Position numbers and translations under genes: made by a program. Positions 44,649 to 56,000 of a stretch of 64,000 nt of DNA are shown in pieces; the first letter of the stretch is position 1; each line of letters begins with the position of its first letter. The notes beneath the pieces are model-generated. The model was not told where the DNA came from, did no database searches, and saw only the letters and a program-made list of their open reading frames with translations. Origin of the DNA: Apoda limacodes (Eukaryota; Arthropoda; Insecta; Lepidoptera; Limacodidae); contig OX291549.1 in the NCBI GenBank assembly GCA_946406115.1, positions 26,001,901 through 26,065,900 of the forward strand, read 5' to 3'.

Positions 44649-46330
44649 ATGTTCTGTAGATATAGCAATAAGAATAACAAATATCGAAATAAAACTAACA
44701 AATTTATAAATAAAACTAAAAATGAGTACTTTAAAAAAGAAATTTTAAATAACTTTAGAAATCCAAGGAAAATGTGGGAAATTTTAAATAAACTAAGCGG
44801 GAAAATTAGTGAAAGTGTGGATAACTTATTGTTGAAACATATTAAAACTGAATCTTCAATCCTAACAAATAAGTTTGCCCAAGAATTTTCTCATAGTGTA
44901 TCTAAATTAAAAATTTACTGTGACAAAAAAATATTAGATCCTAAAATCTATGAATAGTGCTCTGATAAATCGATAAAAAAGCTACAAAAGAAATAGTCTA
45001 CAAAATTATTAAAACAACTAATGAAAGAAAAAGCCCGGGAACTGACGGAATTAGAATGTAAGATATCAAAAAATTAAGCCATGTCCTTAATTAGGCATTT
45101 AATAGACAAAATTATCGAATGTTCTATTTATCCGGATCAACTAAAAATTTGTATTGTACGCCCTATATATAAAAAGGGTTGTTATTCCGAATTTAATAAC
45201 AACGAGCCTGGACAATAATCTATGGTATAAGTTTCATATAAGTAATAGGTAGGTGCAATTTGTTCCTTGTCCCTTCCTATTCAATTCTGCCAGCCATCTT
45301 GCAAGACGGTGATCTTCATCTATATTAAGCATCCTTTCGTGCCAAACTGTTTGTAAAGTGTGTGGTTCGACCCTAAGCAGTGTTAATTAATAAAGATACT
45401 TAATTACAACTCAGTTTTGAACCAGAGACCTGTTCGTTTGTTAGCGGCACATGTGGTGTGAGTGAAGTAATAAGCCTTCGGTAAGTGCTGGCACCTATCT
45501 TATTCTCATTCCTAATCCGCTAATTTCCAGAGTCCATTAATATACTACCGTCTATTGACAAAATTATTGAAAGATATCTTTCGAATGAGCTCCATTTATA
45601 TTTACAAAATTACAATGTAATAAATGCTAAACAGTTTGGTTTTCAAAAATATAGAAAGTACATTTCAACTATTGTCAAAATTCACCAATGAAATTAGCAA
45701 TTACTTGAACGTTAAAATGCATGTAATTGCTATTTGCATTGATTTTAGTAACGCTGTCGATACTTTAAAATTCGAAACTTTATTCAGTAAGTTAGAGGAT
45801 AGGTAAACAGGTTCCTCTATTAAAATTGTTTGAAAATTATCATCAAAACCGTTTTACGACTGTAAGGATGGGTAACACATATAAAGTAAACAAACACAAG
45901 GAACAGCGCAAGGATCCATAATTGGTCCCTGTAAGTACTTAATAGATGTCAATGACATGTGTAATATTTTTACAGAGGGATCTGTATATCAATTTGCTGA
46001 CGACACTTGTTTGTTAGTAGCACATAAGGACTTACATCAAGCGACAATTATGATGCAGCGCAATTTTGATATTTTGTGCAAATGGGCCCATGATGTCGGT
46101 TTGATAATCTACAGATTAAAAACTAAAGCTATGCACATACATTCAGTACATAATAAAACAAATTTTACACCAAGAATTTTAGCCCACGAGCATTTATGTA
46201 TGCATAAAAAAACAAATTGTGAATGTTTAGAATTTGTAAACCAACATATGTATTTAGGCCTATCTTTTACTCTGTCTGAGGGACAGAGAAACCTTTGCCA
46301 AAACTCATATCTCCCTGTTGCCAAGTAAAG
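44649..46330 (+). pseudogene. Degenerate LINE with RT motifs
   Basis: The order is NKTKNEYFKKEILNNFRNPR (endonuclease-RT linker), KIIKTTNERKSPGTDGIRM (about 45005, finger region), then LYCTPYI*KGLLFRI-like sequence. An insertion of about 320 bp (45210-45530) follows. Then come LPSIDKIIERYLSNELHLYL, IAICIDFSNAVDTLKFETLF (motif A), YQFADDTCLLVA (motif C, about 45987), DILCKWAHDVGLIIYRLKTK and CLEFVNQHMYLGLSF. It is broken by stops and frameshifts. It lies downstream of CTL-C on the opposite strand. Confidence 0.8.
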
Positions 46331-46539
46331 AAATAGTGCCTCGCGATTTAAGCCGTGAAAAAACTACTGCTGTGGGACCTCACAATGGATTCAAAATCAT
46401 TCTACGTCGATCCCTATTTCTGTGCCGAAAATCAAGTTATCATTGCTCCATTGCTAGGTGAAAGAATAATATTTCCCACGGACCCATATGGACTACTGCT
46501 GCAATTTCTGGGCGAGTGCACCAGGATACCAGTTTGACC

Positions 46540-46810
46540 CTTTTGATTTGATTTAACGACGGGCTGCGAGAATCATCGACGATTCCAAACTTACAAGCCG
46601 TATCGAACCCTTAAGTCTGAGAAGAGACTTTATCTCCCTGTGTGTGTTCTACCGCTAGTATAATGGGATGTGTTCTGAGGAATTGTTTGCAATGATACCC
46701 ACGGCTACTTTCTACCATTACACCGTTCGCCATCGGAATGAGCTCCCTACCAAGATTTTCTCTAAGGCCTACAGTATGGGGTTCTATCGGGATATCCTAT
46801 TTATGTCACT
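46540..46810 (+). pseudogene. LINE C-terminal tail of a second family
   Basis: Reads RRAARIIDDSKLTSRIEPLS, LRRDFISLCVFYR, stop, YNGMCSEELFAMIPTATFYH, then TVRHRNELPTKIFSKAYS. This is a well-known lepidopteran LINE C-terminus (RRAARIVD...LCVFYR.Y.GECSEELF). It is antisense to CTL-C and about 270 bp downstream of its stop codon. Confidence 0.75.
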
Positions 46811-47072
46811 CTCAGAGCTATAAACTATATCTGTGCAATAAATCTTTTCGATTCGTTGCTCCGTTGATGAGATATAGAAGGAAAAATTGACAAACCAACA
46901 AATGTATACTTCCGCATTTATAATATTAGTATGGATTATTTCAGCAGGTTTTTTTTTAAATAATGCGAATATAATGTAGCCCGATTCCAGCTTAGTCGGT
47001 TTAGTTGTTGTAACGTGCAGAAGTAACAAACATTTTAAGATTTAATAAAACATTTATTAAACAACTATTAAC

Positions 47073-50000
47073 CTAGTCAATTTTTTTTTCACAGATGAAG
47101 GGCAGCGCGATCAAACAATTGACATCATTAAACTTTCCGTTTCCATGGAAAATAGCCCCGCAGCTTTCAACACCACCAGCATTGTTAGGCTCGTCTCGAT
47201 CCCAGTTAGCGTATCCAACTTCATCCAAAGTTTGATCTGAAAAACAGTAGCTTTAACAGAATAACATAAAAAAACGATATAGCAGTCCCTTTCCAATGAT
47301 TATCATTATCAAGTAAGCTACGCCTAAATTCACGTCATTTGTCCAAAAAACTAAAAATATTTTTCTATTACACCCTGATTCAAAATAGGGTTTCAAAGGT
47401 TTGTCTGTGACCTCATAGCAGAATTACGAGTGGTTTAGTTATACAGTGATGAAAAAATAAATAAACCATCGGTTTCACTCGCACTGAAGTAGTTCTTGCG
47501 GAAACATTTGAAGTTTTGGAATATAATGTAGCCAACGTTTTAATCTATGCGAAAAATTATAAATGTAAAAGTTTGGATGGATGTTTGTTACTCAATCACG
47601 CAAGAACAGCTGAATGGCTCTTGATGAAATTTGGCAGAGAGATAAATTATAGTCTGGAATATTACATAGTCTGGAATATTCAAAAGTTCTTACGAGAATA
47701 AGTGGAATGTTTGTTACTAAATTCCACCTCAACGGAGATTTGACACAGAGGTACTTTTTATTGCGAAATATTCTAAAATACCCGCGTGAGTTACTATAAC
47801 CAAATTCCACTTGAACGAACTATAGCTGTATCTGTAGCTTGCTATACCTTACTATCTTGGAATAAAAAAGGTGTTGCGTTGGGAATCCCACGCCGATAAC
47901 CAAATTTAGGGCGAGCGGAGCCACTTGCTAAAGCTAGCTCAAGATTATTTTTTCTATATAAATTAGTTCAGCTGAAGTAGCAACAAATTCACTAACTTAC
48001 TCATATAAGTGTAATATATTGATTGAAAGTACATATAGGCAAGCTCCTCAAAATAATTAGTGTAATATAGTGATTGAAAATACATATAGGCGAGCCCCTT
48101 AAATTACTCTAATGTATGTAGATATCTTTCTCTAAGTACGTGTTTGTTCTGGGTATCTGGGTATGCGTTAAGGTAAGATTGGAGAAGTATGACTTACTTA
48201 GGACAGTTCTGAACTCTCTGTATCTCCTAGCATCAGACTCGTTTGCTCTGAAGCCGGCGAAGAACCACCACCAAAGGTCACTAACTTCTCTAATATGCGT
48301 GTTTTTTTTATAAATTCGCAACACCGCTCGATCTTCTTCTTTCGAGTTTATGATGACCAGGTGAGCGCCCTGTGCGTTACATTCATCGTTAGCCTGGTCC
48401 CAGGTCAATGCTATCCTGGGAATTCGGTAACAGCTGCCCATTGTGGGCACGTATTCGTAATCTAAAATGAGCAAAAAGAGTGGATTGTATCACAAGGGAT
48501 CAAAATAATATTTATACTGCAAGGGCGCTATTTTGTGAATCTACTTTAGATTCTAGAGCTAAGGATTCGGAGGTAAAATCCGAAGCGCCAAGTGATACAC
48601 TCTACCTATTATCAGCCTCTTAAGAAAAGATTTAAGTGTAACTTATAAATAAGAATATTAGTTAAAATTATTTATTTTTTACCCGTGGAAAATGCATTAT
48701 TTTTATAAAAGTATCATCATAAATACGAATTTGAGTAAAACTTTACAAAGGTGGAATATGTTTCACGCAGTTTTTACTTCTTTACAAACTGTTTTTTTAT
48801 TTGTTCCACACGCAGCCAGCCAGTTTTATTATACAGCTGGAGACTTTTTGATACAATGTTCTTGATCGTTATCTTTAGTGATTGACATTTACTCACAATA
48901 TCCACATTCCAAAATGAAATCACTTTGCGTCCCTAGGCAACTTTAATTTCTGTTTACGAGGAACCAACCAGCTCGTTTGGAATAGATGTGATAAAAAGAT
49001 CTTTTTAATTTAATAACATATATGACAATAATAATGAATGCGTGATTGTAAAAACCCATATCAAACCAAATGCCAAAATTTCAGAAAATCGATGAAAAAA
49101 TTGAACTGTATCATTTTTTATTATATTTTTACTATTTATGATTAAAAATACTTAAATTGTTGTATGTTAAAAGATTTTTAGGTCTTCCATCTTTTTAACA
49201 TTGATGTAAAGTTGCCTTGGTCCATACACAGGTTCATGTGGCAGTGGTGTGCCTTATCTCCATCAAAAATGTGTGCTTTACTATCCCATCAATAAATTCC
49301 TGTGTTTTTAACGGCATATCTCTTCCAAATTTTTTGAATGTACGATAGTGGAACTTTGAGCTTACTGCTAGCTACTGAAGCTTACTTTCTCTGCTTGTAA
49401 TCTCATCATTCTGCATATAATCGTAACAAATGCCCTAGAACGTTTCATCTTCTTGGCATGTTCGTCTTGGCCCTTGAAGTTTATTATAGAACTTCTTTGC
49501 TCTTTTTTTGTGAACTAGCTTTTCGGCTAAAGCTACCTTTTTAGCTACATCGTTTGGTATTTTAGAATAATTCTCAAGTCTAGATTCGCGCAGAGGTAGC
49601 ACGTATCTACTGCTGGTCGTCCAAACCGCAGAGCGAAGTTTTCCCTGAAAATTTTATTATAGTATTCATATTTAATCCTTGTTCCAGAGTACTTTTTCTT
49701 AAGTGGGCGATATAGGCCAGAAAGCTTATTTCTTTAATACTAACGTTGTGCATGTAAATGTACTAAAAGTCATTGCACAGTGTCATATTCATTACTATTA
49801 GATATATTTGGTATAAGCTTCATTAGTAAATTATTCCATAATGACGCTTTGAAACTTATTTTTTTTTGTATGGGAATTAACGTTTTTACCATGTTGTAGT
49901 CACATTTTTTAGTGTTTGCTACAACTTAGAGTCAATGCACTAGATAACAAGCTATTCTCATTATTTAACCAACTTTCACTACAATAAAATGCAATACATG

Positions 50001-53000
50001 CTTTAAAAATTATTTAAAAAAAATCACGTTGCCTAGTAACGAGCAAACATCAATTTTTATACTTAAAATTTATATTTATATCAATTTATTCGTATATTTT
50101 AAACCTTTTATTCAAAATTATTAGTGAAAATAAAACAATCTTTATAAATGTAAATAGTTTTGTAATAAATATGATAAATTAGTCGTACATGGATACTGAA
50201 AATACCAACTTGACATGTTCAGCAGAAATCTCGACAAACAATGTGCAATGTCCATTTTGCTCCAAATATTTTAAACGAAATGGACTTAAACGTCATATAC
50301 GAGCAACCCATAACTGTCAATCGCTATCACAGCCAAATATCTGATATACAGACATCGCACCTGGAGGAGGCTTTTGGATCACCTTTTCTTAATGGGATAG
50401 GTTCGAAGACAGACATATGGCAAAGGCGTTGGGACAAAGTATGTTCCCTTCACAGTAAGATTTACGATCTTCCTTTAAACACTGCCAGTAGAAAATTTAT
50501 TCATACATAAGCTGATGAAATTGAATTCTTAAGCAAGTTGGAATTTCCTTCAGAACGCGCATTAGTTTTTATTACAAAGAGACAAAAATGTAAGAAAAGC
50601 TGAAGATATAACCAGATTACTTGATCGTCGTCTCAAATTGTGGATTGATGAAAAATTTGAAGTTATCATTACAGAATCCATAAAAGCAGATAATTCTCTT
50701 CGAAATTTAGATAGTCAGAAGCAAGATATTAATGATCAGACAGCAAAAATTTTTACACGCCTTATTATAAGAGGTAAAATACATGAAGCAGTTAATTGGC
50801 TATTAACAAAAGATGCAAGCAAAATTTTTTGTCCTAATGATGAAGTAGATGTATTAGGAAAAACTGTCTATGACATTTTGAATGAAAAGCACCCCATACA
50901 AAGCACTCCAGACCCACTTCTATTTACATTACCAGATGGTGTCTCGGAATTACCTCCATTATTAGAAGTTGACATAACGAGTGATCATGTAGAATTAGTC
51001 GCTAGGAAGTTACATGGTGGTGCTGGACCAACTTCCGAAAACTGGAAAGATTACCTTTTACGATTTGGCGAAGCAAGCTTACATTCAAGAAATGCTGTAG
51101 CCCGTTTAACAATTACACTTAATAATGAAAATGTACCTTGGAACCAAATACAAGCACTCATGTCAATGCGACTTGTTGCTCTAGACAAATGCCCAGGAGT
51201 GAGACCAATAGGCATTGGTGAATGCCTACGCAGAATATTATCAAAATGCATGATTGAAGCTACTGGTTCTGAAGTCACCGAAGCTTGTGCTCAATTGCAA
51301 CTCTGCAGTGGATTAAGCATTGGTATTGAAGGAGCCATTCATGCTCTGAATGACATATTTCAGGAAGAATGCCAAACAGGTCTAAATTGGGGAATGCTCC
51401 TTGTTGACGCAAATAATGCCTTTAACAATGTAAATAGACAACTAGCCCTCTGGCAAGCAAGAATACATTGGCCACATTGTGCTAGTTTTTTATATAACAC
51501 ATATAATGGTCATACAGAGCTCGTGATGCGTGATTCTGACATGAGACTATATAGCAAAGAAGGGGTGACCCAAGGAGACTCTCTGACCATGCCGTTATAT
51601 GCTTTTGCAACACTACCTATCATTAAACAACTTAAAAATGAACAAAATATTAATCAATGTTGGTACGCAGATGATTCATCAGCCCAAGGTTAACTAGAAA
51701 ACTTACGTTAATGGTGGGACAAATTAAGTAATAAGGGACCAGCCTATGGATATTTGCCCCAAGGTAAGAAATCATTTCTTATCGTATCTGAGGCAGATAT
51801 ACAACCAGCTAACCATATTTTTAAAGGAACAAACTTATCAATCGTAACTGGATCACGCTTCATAAGTTTGTTCCTTTGAAAATATGGTTAGCTAGTTGTA
51901 TATCTGCCTCAGATACGATAAGAAATGATTTTACATTGGTAAAGGAAAGGAAGATTTTATTAAAAAGAATATAACAAAATGGATCGCGGTGATAGAAAAT
52001 TTAACACAAGTCTGCAAAGATTCACCTCAGGCTGCTTATACGGCCCTTTCAAAAGCAGTTCAATTTCAATGGGCATTCTTACTAAGAGTTTTCAATAATA
52101 TTAATGAATATTTTGAACCATTAACACACACAATAAACAAAAATTTCTTGCCGATCTTGTTTGGAGGAGATGTGCAACTGTACACTAACTGAAGCAAACT
52201 TATTTTCGTTACCTATCAACAAAAGTGGTTTAGCAATATCTGATCCTTTTAAAATGATTAGCTTAAACTACGAAACATCCAAAAAAGGTTGTGAAATTCT
52301 TTCATCTGCTCTAAAAGAGAAAAAACATTTAGACCTAAATCTACATCATAAATCCTTGAGGCATGCACGTAAAATAAGCTACAAAGAGAAAGGCACCCTT
52401 GATGACAAACTTCTTGAAACTATTCTTGCCAAACTCTCACCTATTAATAAAAGAGCCATAGAAAGATCTATTTCAAAAAAATGAAAACTAAATCATCTAA
52501 CTGGCTTTCTGTTATACCAACTAGGAAAGACCATTTTGATTTATCTCCAATGGAATTAAGAGATGCTTTGGCATTACGATACCATCGAATACCAGTTTCC
52601 ATGCCAAAACTATGTGATGGCTGCGGTAATAATGACTTCAATGTAGATCATGCACTATGTTGCAAAACTGGAGGACCTCCTTTGTGAACTTTGCCAACAT
52701 GCATGGGAAAATGTAGTTAAAGAACCAATCATAAATGAAGGAGACAATGGACTGCGAGGAGACTTTGCCTGTCGTGGTGTATTGAATACTCAGAGGGAGG
52801 CGTTATTCGATATACGTGTTGTAGACACCGACACTCCTTCTTACATTTCACATGCCGTTGCTTCAGTCCTTAGATCTGCTGAAAAAGAAAAACAAAGCAA
52901 ATATTCTAATGCCTGTGAGATGCGACATGCAACTTTCACGCCTCCCGTAACTTCAGTTGACGGAAGTTTGCTCCACAAATGTCTTCATTTACAAAACACC

Positions 53001-56000
53001 TCGGAGAAGCCATTGCTCACCGTTGGGATCGGTCATTAAGCACAGTAATGGGATGGCTAAGGGCTCGAATAACAGTATCTATAGTCCGAGCTACCAGCAT
53101 GTGCATTCGTGGCACTCGTCACAAATGGAAACCCGCGGCGAAGTTATTTGGTTTCGATGATGGTGCAGCCTTGCCATATTTAGATTTTTAGCCTATATTT
53201 ATTTATTTAGTTATTGAAATTTTTTAAATGTAACCTTAGTGGAATATCGATGTATAAAAAAATAATTAAAAATTTGCACAAGTGTTGAAACAATGGTCAC
53301 TTCCAGATTTTTTATTGCATTCATTACAATAAATGAAAATCACTCATTTATATAATGCACTTGACAAAAGCAAGTTTTATAACATATATTTTTTTCAATC
53401 CTTTACGCGGTCTAGCCTATACCGCAGTCTTAAAGACTCGAAACATTTTCGTTACCGATAAATCAGCAGGTAGATTTTTTTTTTATTCCAGAAGAGTAGT
53501 GGCTCTCTTTCGCTGGAAAGCAGGATATATGAGAGATCACAAATTTCATCAGCAGACATGACATTGACCGTTTTTGAACAATTTGAACGGTGTATGTAAA
53601 TGATTTCTGTCTCAGTGGAAGCTCGTTAAGCACACGGCGTCGTTTTATGTCTTTATAGGATATCTAACCTTGTAGGTAGATGTCCTATTTGTTCTTCGTC
53701 ATTAAATTATATAATTTGCTGAGGTTTTCCAATTTATCATTTTCGGATATGGTTTCCTTTTTTGGCACACTTGCATGGCGGTCCTATGGTCTTAGCTTGT
53801 ATATTTTTATTTCGTTTCGTCACATTAGCCTTTCTATGAATACGTGCTTGTTTGATCTTGTGTCTTAAATAATCAGCAGAATTATATCGTCGTTTTTTAA
53901 TGCAAGCTATACCCAAAAAAGATTCACCTGAGTTCGTAACCATCAAATCGTTCTCCGTTTTAGCACTCATTTTTACTAAAAATTATCAATTCCGATATAG
54001 TAGCTAATTATTTAAGACTAAAAATGAAAATCGTATCCTTTACTATTATCTCAGCTGTTAAAACTGACGTAAATACCAACATTTTAACAGCTGACAGTTT
54101 CAGCTGCTGCCACATGTTAGGTTGTAAAAAACCACCTTATCCAGGATGGGTGGGTTTTTACACTCAGTAACATATTCGTGCCTTAATTATGTGGGACGCT
54201 TGTATGAGCAAGGTGTGTTTTTACGTTCAATTGATTTGTCTTGCCATAGAGAAAAGAAATCCACCAGAAACCGGATTTCGGAAAAAATGGTCTGAGGTGG
54301 GTTTTTACAATCATGTTGCTTATCAACGATGCAATATAAATTATTTATATTACTATACAAATTTACCTGTGCCGAAGACTTGACACCTTGAATCGTAATA
54401 AACATCACTGGCGTTCACTTTGCAGATGAACGGGAGATGGGAGTAGCATGACTCTGAATGCACTGTCCAGTTTTTATCCGCTATGTCACATTTAAAGGGT
54501 ACTGAAAAAAAATAAGTTCTTTAAATAAAAACGAAAATCTATTACTGTAGAGACCCCAAAGGATTTAAAAAAAAGGGACACCTAGATTAGTCGGTTCTAG
54601 CAGCGGTGACAAGAGGGCGAGCTGCCTAGAGGATAAGTGTTTCGATTCAAAAAAGAATGCCGCCAGTTATTTAAGTACCTAGTGGCTAGTTTATATATAA
54701 TTGTAGTTTTGGTGGGTTTGGGTTTATTCAAAAAATTATACATGAAAATTATTATTGCGTCTTTAAAAAAATAATTTTATCATCTCACCGCTAGACCAAT
54801 TTTGCTCACACTCTTTTCAGTCTAAGTCATGACGTGGCGTATCGATTGAAATGGTCACGAGAGGCATTCTGGTCTATTGGTTGTTGAGATATCGAGGGTA
54901 AAAAAAGGTAACATACAAACATACATACAAAAACACACACATACACACACAGAAATCACTCTAAAAATGATGGTAAACGATTCTTCAGATTTTTGAGACT
55001 ATTATGATAACTACCTTCAAGTTAATAACTACTAAAAAATAAAAATAACTGTGTTGGAAAATTAAATTTAACGGTATTTAAAGGGATACTTCAAATTTAT
55101 TTTAAAAGTCACTGAGGTTATCGTTTTTAATATATGATGTAGTGAAATTGGGTATATAATGCAAAAGATTATCATAACAAAAAAGTTTTTAACCATCATG
55201 GCTGTATTTAGCGGGATACACTACGTCAGCACACTACGAATCAGGCAAAATGCCTGATTGTGCATTTTTTGTATTATTTCGTAGGTAACTCGATTTTTAC
55301 TTTGTTTCCTCTCAGTAAGGCTCGTTATGCTCTCGTTAATTGTTATAAATATAAAACACATATGTAGGTACCACAGAGTCTTACACAACGAGAAGGTCTA
55401 TTGTATGAGCTCCTTGTGTGAACTATTGTTATTAATATTATATATGACTAAGTTAAAAGTCAAATTTAGAGTAGAAGTTTCCATAAAATCATGGGGTAGA
55501 CGTATTACCACAAAGTAAAGCACAGTACGTATTACTAAATTCAAAAAGTTGATTGTTTATCGTTGCGAAAACTTGTCGCTCAAAGCAATTGCACAAAAAA
55601 GGCGGACTCCTATGTATCTGAAGTTGCCATATGTACATTATACCTTTCTCAAAATGTTCAATATCTTTATATATAAAAAAATCTTTCATAAGGTTGTGTC
55701 CGCAGAACTCGAAACTAAGCCGATAAATTGACTTCAAATTTATACATAATGTTGCATTTGTATATACGAGTAAAAGGGTAATTACTACAGGCTTTTTAAC
55801 TCTTCGCAAGTGAGCCACAGCGACGCTAGTATGTAAACTAAACTTTTGGAATATTTTACTGATAAATCAACACATTTCATAAGGCTTAGGTAGTATAAAA
55901 ATAGGTGACACAAATTGTTATGAGCACGGAATTCGAGGAGACTAATAACCTGATTATAATAATTTAGTATCCTTTCCACCTGTTTTAGGCTGTTACCATC

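Larger units (their letters stand above)
50012..53265 (+). mobile_element. RLE-type (R2-like) non-LTR retrotransposon
   Basis: The element is bounded by the direct repeat TTAAAAATT, probably its target-site duplication, because both other MITE copies show a single uninterrupted site. About 180 bp of leader precede the ATG, and a short tail ending TATAAAAAAATAATT follows the last codon. One RT ORF with zinc finger, RT and restriction-like endonuclease is encoded, and no separate ORF1. It lies in CTL-C intron 3, antisense to the lectin. Confidence 0.8.
49703..53429 (+). mobile_element. TTAA-flanked MITE carrying a nested retrotransposon
   Basis: TTAA stands directly outside both ends (49699-49702 and 53430-53433). 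The ends are GTGGGCGATATAGGC and, inverted, GACTGCGGTATAGGC, with 11 of 15 identical. The outer 309 and about 155 bp match the MITE at 31258-31766. Between them lies 3.25 kb that the other copies lack, bounded by direct repeats TTAAAAATT at 50003-50011 and 53266-53274. Confidence 0.85.

Noticed and set aside
49703..53429. RT element treated as having its own terminal inverted repeats
   Set aside because: Two other copies have the ends without the RT, and a direct repeat bounds the RT part, so the inverted ends belong to the MITE.
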